NCBI GenBank assembly: GCA_046263055.1
Contig: JBHELO010000133.1
Span: forward strand, 1-14,396
Source of the DNA: DATAQC01 sp046263055
GTDB taxonomy: Bacteria > Actinomycetota > Acidimicrobiia > Acidimicrobiales > AC-14
Reading direction: 5' to 3'
DNA length: 14,396 nt
The stretch's first letter is position 1; every line of letters starts with the position of its first letter. Under the pieces are notes generated by a model. That model saw only the letters and a program-made list of their open reading frames with translations. It did not search any database and was not told the origin of the DNA. Position numbers and translations under genes: made by a program. This document shows, piece after piece, positions 5,609-13,237 of this stretch.

Positions 5609-6061
5609 TTACTGCTCCCGGCTGTCCTCGTGCATGGTGTCGTGGCCGGAGCCGCCGGCCTGCTGCACCTCGTGGGGCACGACCTCCACCAGCTGGTTAC
5701 CGAGGAAATCGAAGCGCGTGTTCATGTCGGAGAACGAGGACAGCGGGCCAGGACCACCACGGTGCCCTGACCCACCGCCACTGCGGCGGGCCCAGGGCCA
5801 CGCCTGGCCCCGGCCCTCGCCGGGCTGGTGGCGGATCACCTCGGTCACGCCGTCGCGCTCCACGATGGTCACCTCGTCGTCGCTGTACACGGACGTGCTG
5901 TGGCCCTGCGAGACGACGTTGGCGGAGACGACCACGTTGGTCCCGCGCGACGACGAGGCCGACGCCGTCGACGTGGCCGTGCCCGCGTCCCGCAGGGCCT
6001 TGGCAACGGCGGCCTCGACCTGCTCCCGGATCGCCCGTCCCAGGTCGTCCATGACGCCCAT
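5609..6061 (-). CDS. Uncharacterised protein, 150 residues
   Basis: I do not recognise this family. The N-terminus MGVMDDLGRAIREQVEAAVA (continuing KALRDAG) is a likely amphipathic helix. A Ser/Thr/Ala-rich linker follows, and then beta-like segments, GTNVVVSANVVSQGHSTSVY and DDEVTIVERDGVTEVIRHQ. The middle is Gly/Arg/Trp-rich, and the tail is FLGNQLVEVVPHEVQQAGG with several His and Asp residues. There is no signal peptide or membrane helix. The start is ATG 6061; an in-frame GTG precedes it directly and an ATG follows at 6052. It follows rdgB by 88 bases, with a strong hairpin between them, so it may have its own promoter. It ends 42 bases before the displaced tRNA end, at the edge of the island, so it belongs to the core chromosome side. 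Confidence 0.6.
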   Translation of the reverse strand: MGVMDDLGRAIREQVEAAVAKALRDAGTATSTASASSSRGTNVVVSANVVSQGHSTSVYSDDEVTIVERDGVTEVIRHQPGEGRGQAWPWARRSGGGSGHRGGPGPLSSFSDMNTRFDFLGNQLVEVVPHEVQQAGGSGHDTMHEDSREQ

Positions 6062-6105
6062 CACGCAGGGAGCCTGACCCGACGGTTCCGTGGCAGCAGC
6101 GCCGG

Positions 6106-6133
6106 AGGAGGGGCGGCACCTGCCGCCCCTCCT
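6106..6133 (-). terminator. Strong hairpin after rdgB, possible terminator
   Basis: AGGAGGGGCGGCA (6106-6118) and TGCCGCCCCTCCT (6121-6133) are perfect reverse complements. They give a 12-bp GC-rich stem with a 4-base loop. It lies 17 bases beyond the rdgB stop and before the start of the 150-residue gene. There is no T-run after it in the minus-strand transcript, which is common for actinobacterial terminators. It would separate rph-rdgB from the orphan gene. Confidence 0.55.
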
Positions 6134-6149
6134 TTGGCGCCCGGCGGCG

Positions 6150-6719
6150 TCACCTTCGGAGGTGGGACGCCAGGGCGCGGAAGGCGCGGCCCCGATGGGA
6201 GACGGCCGCCTTCTCCTCGCTCGACATCTCGGCGAAGGTGCGACCGTCGGCTCCGTCGGGCACGAAGACGGGGTCGTAGCCGAAGCCGGCGCCGCCCCGC
6301 GCCTCGGAGGCGATGTCGCCGTCCACCACGCCCTCGGCCACCACCTCCCGGCCGTCGGGGAAGCGGGCCAGGGCAACGGTGCGGAAGCGGGCCCGCCGGT
6401 CGCCCTTGCCGTGCAGCTCGGCCAGGAGCTTGGCCACGTTGTCGGCGTAGGAGGCGTCCGGGCCGGCGTAGCGGGCCGACCACACGCCGGGGCGCCCACC
6501 CAGGGCCACCACCTCCAGCCCGGTGTCGTCGGCCACCGCCACCTGGCCGGTGGCCGCGCACACCGCCACCGCCTTGAGGCGGGCGTTGCCCTCCAGGGTG
6601 TCCTCCGTCTCCTCCACGGGGCCCACCGCGGGAGGCCGGGGCGCCACCTCGAAGCCCCGGAGCAGGGCGGCGATCTCCGCCGCCTTGTCGGGGTTGGCGG
6701 TGGCCAGGACCAGCCTCAC
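6150..6719 (-). CDS. rdgB: RdgB/HAM1-type XTP/dITP pyrophosphatase
   Basis: This 189-residue enzyme hydrolyses dITP, XTP and related deaminated purine nucleotides to monophosphates, keeping them out of DNA and RNA. The substrate-binding ATANPDK motif is at residues 6-12, the ADDTGLEV metal/catalytic segment is in the first half, and GGRPGVWSARYAG, GFGYDPVF and MSSEEKAAVSHRGRA follow in the normal order. The start is GTG at 6719, sharing GTGA with the rph stop, so it is translated by coupling; there is no separate Shine-Dalgarno. The rph-rdgB pairing is common in bacteria and matches the mycobacterial arrangement. Confidence 0.96.
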   Translation of the reverse strand: MRLVLATANPDKAAEIAALLRGFEVAPRPPAVGPVEETEDTLEGNARLKAVAVCAATGQVAVADDTGLEVVALGGRPGVWSARYAGPDASYADNVAKLLAELHGKGDRRARFRTVALARFPDGREVVAEGVVDGDIASEARGGAGFGYDPVFVPDGADGRTFAEMSSEEKAAVSHRGRAFRALASHLRR

Positions 6720-7453
6720 GAGCTGCGGGGCGGCGGCGGGGTGGCCAGCACCGAGGCCTGGGCGTCGAGTAGCTCGGCAATCCCGTGTTCCGCCAGGCCC
6801 AGCAGGTCGTCCAGCTCCGAGCGGCTGAAGGGCAGGCCCTCGGCCGTTCCCTGCACCTCCACGAACCGCCCGGTGGAGGTCATGACCACGTTCATGTCGA
6901 CCTCGGCCCGCACGTCCTCGGAATAGTCGAGGTCGAGGAGCGCCACGCCCTCCACCACACCGACCGACACCGCCGCGCACGCCGTCGACATGGGGTGGGC
7001 GCGCAGGCGCCCGGCCGCCACCAGGCGGGAGAAGGCGTCGTGGGCGGCCACGTAGGCCCCGGTGATGGCGGCCGTGCGGGTGCCGCCGTCGGCCTGGAGG
7101 ACGTCGCAGTCGAGCACCACCTGGCGCTCCCCCATCACCACCAGGTCGGTGACCGACCGGAGGGAGCGGCCGATGAGGCGCTGGATCTCCTGCGTCCGCC
7201 CCGAGGGCTTGCCCCGGTTGACCTCCCGGTCGGAGCGCTCGGTGGTGGAGCCCGGGAGCATCGAGTACTCGGCGGTCAGCCACCCCGAGCCCTTGCCTCG
7301 CATCCACGGTGGCACGCGGTCTTCCACCGAGGCCGTGCACAGCACACGGGTGCGGCCCATGGACACGAGCACCGAGCCGGGGGCGAACTCGGTGAAGTCC
7401 CGGGCGAACGCCACCGGGCGCAGGTCGTCGGGGTGGCGGCCGTCGGCCCTCAT
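6716..7453 (-). CDS. rph: Ribonuclease PH
   Basis: This 245-residue phosphorolytic 3'-5' exoribonuclease trims tRNA 3' ends using phosphate. Family signatures present are GSVLVSMGRTRVLCTASVED near the N-terminus, KGSGWLTAEYSMLPGST, GRTQEIQRLIGRSLR, and DCDVLQADGGTRTAAITGAYVA, which holds the phosphate and metal site residues. Length is normal. The ATG at 7453 overlaps the stop of the upstream phosphodiesterase gene as ATGA and has GAGAGG 8 bases before it. The 3' end overlaps rdgB by 4 bases. Since tRNA-Leu in this window lacks an encoded CCA, 3' trimming by RNase PH before CCA addition is expected to matter. Confidence 0.97.
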   Translation of the reverse strand: MRADGRHPDDLRPVAFARDFTEFAPGSVLVSMGRTRVLCTASVEDRVPPWMRGKGSGWLTAEYSMLPGSTTERSDREVNRGKPSGRTQEIQRLIGRSLRSVTDLVVMGERQVVLDCDVLQADGGTRTAAITGAYVAAHDAFSRLVAAGRLRAHPMSTACAAVSVGVVEGVALLDLDYSEDVRAEVDMNVVMTSTGRFVEVQGTAEGLPFSRSELDDLLGLAEHGIAELLDAQASVLATPPPPRSS

Positions 7454-8172
7454 AGGTCGTACCTCTCGTTGGTGGTAGCCACCCCGACCGCCGGCCCGAA
7501 GGCGGCGGCCGCCTCCAGCCTGGCGCGCTCGGGGTCCAGGGTGGCCCACAGGTGGGTGAGCAGGAGCCGGCCGGCGCCGGCGGCGTGGGCGGTGCGGCCC
7601 GCCTGGGCGGCGGTCAGGTGCCGGAGGTCGCCCTCCCGGTCGGCCGGCAGGGTGGCCTCACACAGGGCCAGGTCGAGGCCCGGCCCCAGGGCCTCGAACG
7701 ACCACCCTGGCCCGGTGTCGGCCGAGTAGCCGAGCGACCGGCCGCCGCCGTCCACCCGCACGGCCAGGGTCTCGGGACCATGGTCGGTCCTGGAGAACGA
7801 CAGGGTCAGCGTCCCCACCACGATCCGGTGGCCGTCTGCCACGTCGTGCCAGGCCAGCGGCGGCTCGGCGTCGCCGTAGGTGTGGTCCCGGAGCCCGGCC
7901 GGCGCGTAGACGGCCACGCCCTCCCGTGGCGACACGAAGCGGCACACGTTGACGAAGCCCTCGAGGTCGGCCCAATGGTCGGGATGCTCGTGGCTGAGCA
8001 CCACTGCGTCCACCTGGTGGAACGCCACGTGGCGCTGGAGGTTGGCCAGGGTGCCCGGGCCGGCGTCCAGCCACAGGGTGGTCGGACCGTCGGACACCAG
8101 GTACCCGCTGCACGCGCCCCCGGGGGCGGCGTAGGTGCCGCACGCGCCCAGCACGGTGAGGCTCAGGGCCAC
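7450..8172 (-). CDS. Metallo-beta-lactamase-fold phosphodiesterase (Rv1339-like)
   Basis: This 240-residue protein has the metal-binding HEHPDH motif (His61, His63, Asp65, His66) after VDAVVLS. A Gly-rich segment, CGTYAAPGGACSGYLV, precedes it, and there are later metal ligands in LGYSADTG and LLLTHLW. It resembles the RNase Z / class II cyclic phosphodiesterase branch. By position between murI and rph it corresponds to M. tuberculosis Rv1339, which has been reported to hydrolyse cAMP; the substrate here is inferred only by that relation. The start is GTG (8172), with GGAGGG 6 bases upstream. It overlaps the murI 3' end by 10 bases and rph by 4, so all three are translated as one unit. Confidence 0.88.
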   Translation of the reverse strand: MALSLTVLGACGTYAAPGGACSGYLVSDGPTTLWLDAGPGTLANLQRHVAFHQVDAVVLSHEHPDHWADLEGFVNVCRFVSPREGVAVYAPAGLRDHTYGDAEPPLAWHDVADGHRIVVGTLTLSFSRTDHGPETLAVRVDGGGRSLGYSADTGPGWSFEALGPGLDLALCEATLPADREGDLRHLTAAQAGRTAHAAGAGRLLLTHLWATLDPERARLEAAAAFGPAVGVATTNERYDL

Positions 8173-8984
8173 TGCCAGCCCTCCACCTGGTCGAGCTCGG
8201 GGCCGAGGAGGCGACGGCCCAGGTCGGCGAACCAGGCCACGTCACCCGAGGACACGAACCGGTGACGGCCCTTGCCGTCATCGGCCGTCGCCGCCCGGCG
8301 GTGGCAGCCCATGCCCGTCCCGTCCAGGATGGACCGCACCTCGAAGGCGGTCTCGTCGGCCGAGGAGACGAGCACCACGTCGCGGCCCATGACGTCGCCG
8401 ATGGTGCGGGCCAGGAACGGGTAGTGGGTGCAGCCCAGCAGCAGGGTGTCCACCGCCCCCGCCCGCAGCGGGGCCAGCAGGCGCTCGGCCAGCACGTGGG
8501 CCTGGTCGCTGGTGGTCTCCCCCCGTTCGACCAGCTCCACGAAGCCCGGGCACGACGCGCACGTGAGCCGGACGGGCGCCCGGGTGGCGGCCACCGCCCG
8601 CTGGTAGGCGCCGGAGGCGACCGTCCCGACGGTGCCGATGACGCCCACGTATCCGCTGCGGGTGGCCCGCACCGCGGCCCGGGCCCCCGGCTCGACCACG
8701 CCGACGACCGGCACGTCCACCTCGCCCCTGAGGTCGTCGAGGGCGGCGGCCGACGCGGTATTGCACGCCACCACCACCATCTTCACGTGATGGCGGTCGA
8801 GGAGGAGGCCGGTGATCTGGCGGGCGAAGTCCCGCACCTCGTCGAGGGCGCGGGGCCCGTAGGGATAGCGGCCGGTGTCGCCGAAGTAGACGAGGTCCTC
8901 GTCGGGCAGGAGGTCGATCAGGGCCCGGGCGACGGTGAGCCCGCCGAACCCGCTGTCGAACATCCCGATGGGGCGGTCGTCCAC
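8163..8984 (-). CDS. murI: Glutamate racemase
   Basis: This 273-residue enzyme interconverts L- and D-glutamate, supplying D-Glu for peptidoglycan stem peptides. The active-site cysteines are Cys74 in VACNTASA and Cys185 in LGCTHYPF (with His187), and the N-terminal DSGFGGLTVAR binds substrate. PIGMFDSGFGG at the very N-terminus fits GTG 8984 as the start. Upstream in-frame ATGs at 9035 and 9077 would add Ala/Pro-rich residues not typical of the family. The 108-base gap before it, after cysM, is where mycobacteria carry a rhomboid protease gene. Confidence 0.95.
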   Translation of the reverse strand: MDDRPIGMFDSGFGGLTVARALIDLLPDEDLVYFGDTGRYPYGPRALDEVRDFARQITGLLLDRHHVKMVVVACNTASAAALDDLRGEVDVPVVGVVEPGARAAVRATRSGYVGVIGTVGTVASGAYQRAVAATRAPVRLTCASCPGFVELVERGETTSDQAHVLAERLLAPLRAGAVDTLLLGCTHYPFLARTIGDVMGRDVVLVSSADETAFEVRSILDGTGMGCHRRAATADDGKGRHRFVSSGDVAWFADLGRRLLGPELDQVEGWQWP

Positions 8985-9092
8985 CCGGCGACTGTAGGCG
9001 GGCGCCGGGAGGCCACCGGCGCCGAGGACGAGCATCGCCGCCGAGGGCCACCAGCGGGACGGCCAGCCGAGCACCACCGGGTGCCGCCCGCC

Positions 9093-10031
9093 CTAGAAGT
9101 ACACGATGCGGCTGGCTCGCTCCTCGACCTCGTCGAGGGGATCGGTCCACGCGCCGGTGGACAGGTACTTCCAGCCCCCGTCGGCCAACACGGTGACGAT
9201 CACGCCTTCGGTCAGCTCGGCCGCCGCCTTGGCCGCCCCGGCCATGGCCGCCCCCGACGAGATGCCGGCGAAGATGGCGGCCTCGGCGGTGAGCCGGCGG
9301 GTCCACACGATGCTCTCCCGGGGGCGCACGATGATCTTGCGGTCCAGCACGCCGGGGTCGAACACCTCGGGCACGAACCCGTCGTCCAGGTTGCGCAGGC
9401 CCTGCACCAGCTCGCCCGACGGCGGCTCCACCGCCCACACCTGCACCGCCGGGTTGCGCTCCTTGAGGTAGCGGCCCACGCCCATGAGGGTGCCGCTGGT
9501 GCCGAGGCCGGACACGAAGTGGGTCACCTCGGGGCAGTCCCGCCAGATCTCCGGGCCGGTGCCCCGGTAGTGGGCGCCGGGGTTGGCAGGGTTGCCGTAC
9601 TGGTAGAGGAAGGCGGCGTCGGCCGACTCCCGGGCCAGGCGCTGGGCCTTGCGCACCGCGCCGTTGGAGCCCTCGTCCCCGGGCGACAGGACGATCTCGG
9701 CGCCGAAGATCTCCAGCAGCTGGCGGCGCTCCACCGACACGTTCTCGGGCAGGACCACCCGCAACCGGTAGCCCTTGAGGCGGCACACCAGGGCGAGGCC
9801 GATGCCGGTGTTGCCCGACGAGGGCTCGAGGATGGTCTGGCCCGGCTTGAGGCGGCCATCGGCTTCGGCTTCGGTGACCATGGCCAGGGCGATGCGGTCC
9901 TTCACCGAGCCGCCCGGGTTCTGGCCCTCCAGCTTGACCAGGATGCGGACGCCCGGCGTGGGGCTGAGCTGGCTGACCTCGATCAGCGGCGTGTTGCCGA
10001 TCAGGTCGAGGATGGACGCCAGCACGGCCAC
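9093..10031 (-). CDS. cysM: CysO-dependent cysteine synthase CysM
   Basis: This 312-residue PLP enzyme of the cysteine synthase fold has PLP-binding Lys44 in GGSVKDRIA, the SSGNTGIGLA loop at residues 71-80, and GLGTSGT (about 175-181) holding the cofactor phosphate. Its neighbours mec and cysO identify it as the CysM of the mycobacterial-type pathway. That enzyme uses O-phosphoserine and the thiocarboxylated C-terminus of CysO instead of O-acetylserine and free sulfide. Sequence alone would also allow an ordinary CysK. The start is GTG (10031), 18 bases after the cysO stop. Confidence 0.94.
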   Translation of the reverse strand: MAVLASILDLIGNTPLIEVSQLSPTPGVRILVKLEGQNPGGSVKDRIALAMVTEAEADGRLKPGQTILEPSSGNTGIGLALVCRLKGYRLRVVLPENVSVERRQLLEIFGAEIVLSPGDEGSNGAVRKAQRLARESADAAFLYQYGNPANPGAHYRGTGPEIWRDCPEVTHFVSGLGTSGTLMGVGRYLKERNPAVQVWAVEPPSGELVQGLRNLDDGFVPEVFDPGVLDRKIIVRPRESIVWTRRLTAEAAIFAGISSGAAMAGAAKAAAELTEGVIVTVLADGGWKYLSTGAWTDPLDEVEERASRIVYF

Positions 10032-10049
10032 GGGCGGCGGCCGGCTCCG

Positions 10050-10325
10050 CTAGCCGCCGGCGACGGCCGGCAGGATGGAGATGACGTCGGAGTCGGCCAC
10101 CGTGGTCTGGAGCTTGTCCAGGTAGCGGACGTCCTCGTCGTTGCGGTACACGTTGACGAACTTGTGGAGGGCGCCGTCGTCGGTCACGACCTTGCCCTCC
10201 ATCTGAGGGAACTGGCGGACCACGTCGGCCAGCACCTCGGCCAGCGTGGTACCGGTGGCCGTGATCGTGGTTTGACCGTTGGCGTTCTGGCGCAGGACGG
10301 TGGGGACACGGACCTCCACGGGCAT
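10050..10325 (-). CDS. cysO: CysO, ubiquitin-like sulfur carrier protein
   Basis: This 91-residue ThiS/MoaD-type beta-grasp protein ends in AVAGG, the diglycine tail that is activated by adenylation and turned into a thiocarboxylate. It shows the mycobacterial CysO pattern VPTVLRQNANGQ near the start and DGALHKFVNVYRNDEDVR in the middle. The tail is fully exposed, so no proteolytic processing is needed. The Shine-Dalgarno TAGGA overlaps the mec stop and lies 7 bases before the ATG. The activating MoeZ-like enzyme is not in this window. In the pathway, the CysO thiocarboxylate is the sulfur donor to CysM, and Mec then releases cysteine. Confidence 0.95.
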   Translation of the reverse strand: MPVEVRVPTVLRQNANGQTTITATGTTLAEVLADVVRQFPQMEGKVVTDDGALHKFVNVYRNDEDVRYLDKLQTTVADSDVISILPAVAGG

Positions 10326-10334
10326 GGGCCGATC

Positions 10335-10760
10335 CTACCGACCCGTACCGGCCACCGGCTCGCCGGTGACGATCGGCTCCTCGGTGACCTCCCCGCCGGC
10401 GATCCGGTAGGACCGGACCATGGGCTCCGCCTCCCGCAGCGACACCAGCACGTAGTGCCAGCCGGGGTCGGGGGCCTGGGCCACGTCGGTGGGCGACGGG
10501 TACGCGTCGGTGTGGGTGTGGGAGTGGTAGACGCCGGCGATCTCGAGACCGCGCTCCTCGGCGTCGCGGTCGGCCCGCAGGTGGTCGAGGGGATGGACCT
10601 CGTAGAGCTTGGCCGAGCGGGCGGCGTTGCGGCAGGGGTAGACGGCCTGCACGAGCGAGTCACCCGGGGCGGTGGCCAGCAGGCCACACGCCTCCAGGGG
10701 CAGGCCGTCGAGGGCGTGAGCCACCATCGTGTCGTAGACGCCGGGCTCGAGCCGGAGCAT
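10335..10760 (-). CDS. mec: Mec, JAMM/MPN+ metallopeptidase releasing cysteine from CysO
   Basis: This 141-residue peptidase of the M67 family has a complete JAMM zinc site: Glu23 (LEACG), and His79-Ser80-His81 with Ser89 and Asp92 in HSHTHTDAYPSPTD. Mec cuts the cysteine that CysM has attached to the CysO C-terminus, regenerating the carrier. It is the first gene of the mec-cysO-cysM set; cysO follows after 9 bases. The ATG at 10760 is only 26 bases from the divergent smpB start. No convincing Shine-Dalgarno lies in that gap, so a leaderless or very short leader transcript is possible. Confidence 0.94.
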   Translation of the reverse strand: MLRLEPGVYDTMVAHALDGLPLEACGLLATAPGDSLVQAVYPCRNAARSAKLYEVHPLDHLRADRDAEERGLEIAGVYHSHTHTDAYPSPTDVAQAPDPGWHYVLVSLREAEPMVRSYRIAGGEVTEEPIVTGEPVAGTGR

Positions 10761-10763
10761 GGG

Positions 10764-10785
10764 GGGCCGAGGGTACCCTCGGCCC
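10764..10785. promoter_or_regulatory. Perfect 22-bp palindrome between divergent mec and smpB
   Basis: The arms GGGCCGAGGGT (10764-10774) and ACCCTCGGCCC (10775-10785) are exact reverse complements with no spacer. The palindrome fills 22 of the 26 bases between the mec ATG (10760) and the smpB GTG (10787). It could be an operator controlling both directions; as a hairpin it would have to open its centre for a loop. The regulator is unknown. Confidence 0.6.
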
Positions 10786-10786
10786 G

Positions 10787-11269
10787 GTGGCCCCCTCGAA
10801 GCCCGTTCGCACCGTGGTGTCCTCCAACCGGAGGGCGCGACACGATTACGAGATCGTCGACGTGCTCGAGGCCGGCATCGCCCTGGTCGGCACCGAGGTC
10901 AAGTCCCTTCGCGCCGGCCAGCTGGTGCTCAAGGACTCGTACGCCCGGGTGGAGGGCGGCGAGCTGTGGCTGCTCAACGCCCACATCGCGCCCTACGGCC
11001 AGGCCGACGGCTTCGGCGGCCACGAGCCCGAGCGCCGACGCAAGCTCCTGGTGCACCGCGACGAGGTGGAGGAGCTGGCCGCCCGCACCACCCAGCAGTC
11101 GCTCACCCTCGTCCCGCTGGCGGTGTACTTCCGCGACGGGCGGGTGAAGGTGGAGCTGGCCCTGGCCCGGGGCCGGAAGCGCTACGACAAGCGCCATGCC
11201 ATCGCCGAGCGGGACGCCAACCGGGAGGCGGCCAGGGCCGTGGCCCGAGCCCGGCAAGGCCGGCGGTAG
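10787..11269 (+). CDS. smpB: SsrA-binding protein SmpB
   Basis: This 160-residue protein carries tmRNA to stalled ribosomes and is essential for trans-translation. Signatures present are NRRARHDYEIVDVLEAGIAL followed by VGTEVKSLRAG, GELWLLNAHIAPY, and RRRKLLVHRDEVEEL; the C-terminal tail GRKRYDKRHAIAERD contains the basic decoding-centre segment. The start is GTG at 10787, with no clear Shine-Dalgarno because a palindrome occupies the leader. Its RNA partner ssrA begins 45 bases after the stop, so both halves of the system are side by side. Confidence 0.97.
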   Translation: MAPSKPVRTVVSSNRRARHDYEIVDVLEAGIALVGTEVKSLRAGQLVLKDSYARVEGGELWLLNAHIAPYGQADGFGGHEPERRRKLLVHRDEVEELAARTTQQSLTLVPLAVYFRDGRVKVELALARGRKRYDKRHAIAERDANREAARAVARARQGRR

Positions 11270-11313
11270 GATGGGGGTTGCAGGAACAAGCCTGTTACCG
11301 CAACACCGATCAC

Positions 11314-11663
11314 GGGGGTGCATGGTTTCGACTTTGGACCTCGACGCGGGAGAAGCGAGCCGTGGTCTCCGGAGCCACGTTAAAGAGCCGGAACAAAACA
11401 CAAACGCCGACGCTCCGTTGGCAATCGCTGCCTAACCAGTAGCGACGTCCTCCCGGTCTCGGCCCTGTGGGCCGGGTCAGGACGTCATCAAGCAGGGCTC
11501 ACCCGAGGGGTCGTGTCAACCGGCCCTCCGGGGACACTTTCGTTGACTGGGGTGGTCGTGATGCGCCGGCGAGGTGCGACCACCCGAGATCCACTCGCCG
11601 GCTGCGCTCGGAGAAGGCCCGTGAAGAGCCCGAAGGACGAGGGTTCGAATCCCTCCACCTCCA
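11314..11663 (+). ncRNA. ssrA: tmRNA (transfer-messenger RNA)
   Basis: The 5' end GGGGGTG (11314-11320), followed by CATGGTTTCGAC, pairs with CACCTCC (11656-11662), and A11663 is the discriminator. The T arm is GAGGG-TTCGAAT-CCCTC (11639-11655); CCA is not encoded. The reading frame for the tag gives EPEQNTNADAPLAIAA, ending at TAA 11433-11435. The hydrophobic -Ala-Ala end is what ClpXP and related proteases recognise. I cannot fix the first tag residue with certainty; GAG at 11385, right after GTTAAA, is the likely resume codon. The 350-nt length and position after smpB fit ssrA. Confidence 0.95.
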
Positions 11664-11880
11664 CTGCTGTTCGAAGAGGACGACCGTCCCGACCGTCCCG
11701 TCGGCGGCGGACCCCGCCCCGCTTCCGGGTCCGGTTTGGCATGCCCCGGCGCCTGCTAATCGAACCCAGTTCGCCGGTCGGGGCGGCGCGCCGGGTGCCC
11801 GGAAGGGACCGCCGCCGACCGGAGCCCGGCGACGGTCGGGTTCGGGCGAAGGGCGCGACCCCCGGCCCCCTCGCCGTCGC

Positions 11881-13146
11881 TCACGCCCCGCCGTCGTCCC
11901 TCGCCTGGGCCAGTGCCCGGAACTCTTCGGGCACGCCGCTCCCGGCCCCGAAGAAGACCGCGGCATAGCCGACGGCGTCCCGGCCGAACCGGGAACGCAC
12001 CCTGTCGGCGGCCCGGTCCAGCGCCCAGCGGACGGAGCCGGCCGGCGTGCCCGGCCGATGCCGCTCGTCGTCGGTGCCGAGGGCGAGCTCGAGTTGGAGG
12101 GTGGGCGCCGCCACCAGGTTGGACACCGAGACCGCCAGCAGCGTGATCTCCGGCTCACCGGGATTGTCGGCCAGGGCGGCGCCGGCCAGCTCGACGCTGA
12201 TCTCGGTGAGGGTGAGGGTGGTCGAGATGGCCCACGGCAGCGTCACCGAACGGGTCACCGAGCGCAGGCCGGGGAACCGAACCCGGACGGTGATCGTGCG
12301 CCCGGCCCGCTCGCCCGCCCGCAGCCTCGTCGCCACCCGCTCGGCGAGGAACCCCAGGCTTGCCCAGAGGGTCTGGCGGGTGGGGACCCGGCGGCCGAGC
12401 GCCGACTGCGCCCCCACCGAACGGGCTCGCCGGCTCGTCTCGATGGGGCGGGGGTCGACGTTGGCGGCCAGCGACCCCAGCTTGGCGCCCGCCGCCTCTC
12501 CGAGCACTCGCTGCAGATAGGCCGGCGACGTGGCGCCGAGCTGGCCGATGGTGGTGATGCCCTCCGTCGCCAGCCGTTGCCGGGTGGCTGGTCCCACGCC
12601 CCACAGCAGGCCCACCGGCAACGGGTGGAGGAACGCCCGCTCCCTTCCCGCCTCCACGACGACGACTCCGTCGGGCTTGGCCACCTGTGAGGCAACCTTG
12701 GCCAGGTGCTTGGTGGTTGCCACCCCGACGGAGATGGGCAACCCCAGCTCGGTGCGGACCCGGCGGCGGATCAGCGAGGCGATCTCGGCCGGCGCGCCGA
12801 ACAGGTGCACGGATCCGGTGACGTCGAGGAACGCCTCGTCGATGGAGATCCGCTCGACCAGCGGTGTGAAGTCGCGCAGCACGTCGATGACGGCGTCACC
12901 GAGACGCTGGTACTCGGAGAAGTGGCCGCCGACGAACCGAAGCCCGGGGCACAACCTGCGGGCGAGTCGGCCGGGCATGCCGGCGTGGACGCCGAGGGCC
13001 TTGGCCTCGTAGGAGGCGGCGAGCACCACACCGCCGCCGACGGCCACCGGCTTACCCCGCAGGCTCGGGTCCAACAGCTGCTCGACCGACGCGTAGAAGG
13101 CGTCGAGGTCGGCGTGCAGGATCGTGGCTGCCCGGGTGTGCGTCAC
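11881..13146 (-). CDS. dinB: Y-family DNA polymerase IV (DinB)
   Basis: This 421-residue protein is a translesion polymerase that copies past damaged bases without proofreading. The metal ligands are visible: Asp13 in HADLDAFYASVE and Asp103-Glu104 in ISIDEAFLDV. SVGVATTKHLAKVASQVAKPDG and LWGVGPATRQRL (the helix-hairpin-helix thumb) follow, and then a little-finger domain. I prefer GTG 13146, which begins MTHTRAATILHAD, close to the normal family N-terminus. ATG 13215 would add 23 Ala/Arg-rich residues and leave only 22 bases to the divergent regulator. I see no obvious clamp-binding motif at the C-terminus. No LexA-type box was identified in the upstream gap. Confidence 0.93.
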   Translation of the reverse strand: MTHTRAATILHADLDAFYASVEQLLDPSLRGKPVAVGGGVVLAASYEAKALGVHAGMPGRLARRLCPGLRFVGGHFSEYQRLGDAVIDVLRDFTPLVERISIDEAFLDVTGSVHLFGAPAEIASLIRRRVRTELGLPISVGVATTKHLAKVASQVAKPDGVVVVEAGRERAFLHPLPVGLLWGVGPATRQRLATEGITTIGQLGATSPAYLQRVLGEAAGAKLGSLAANVDPRPIETSRRARSVGAQSALGRRVPTRQTLWASLGFLAERVATRLRAGERAGRTITVRVRFPGLRSVTRSVTLPWAISTTLTLTEISVELAGAALADNPGEPEITLLAVSVSNLVAAPTLQLELALGTDDERHRPGTPAGSVRWALDRAADRVRSRFGRDAVGYAAVFFGAGSGVPEEFRALAQARDDGGA

Positions 13147-13237
13147 CGCCGTCGAGGCTATCGAACGCGTGTTCCCTCGCGGCGGGCGCCCGCCGGCCGT
13201 CGCTGCGGTGGGCATGGTGGTGGCAGGATCTCGGGTG

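Noticed and set aside
8262..11147. A very long plus-strand open frame (over 900 residues) across murI, cysM, cysO and mec.
   Set aside because: It is antisense to four well-supported genes and has low-complexity Ala/Gly/His/Arg-rich content typical of GC-rich shadow frames.
11278..11306. A promoter for tmRNA with TTGCAG as -35.
   Set aside because: At 17-base spacing the -10 position reads CAACAC, which is not a convincing hexamer, so no promoter is claimed.
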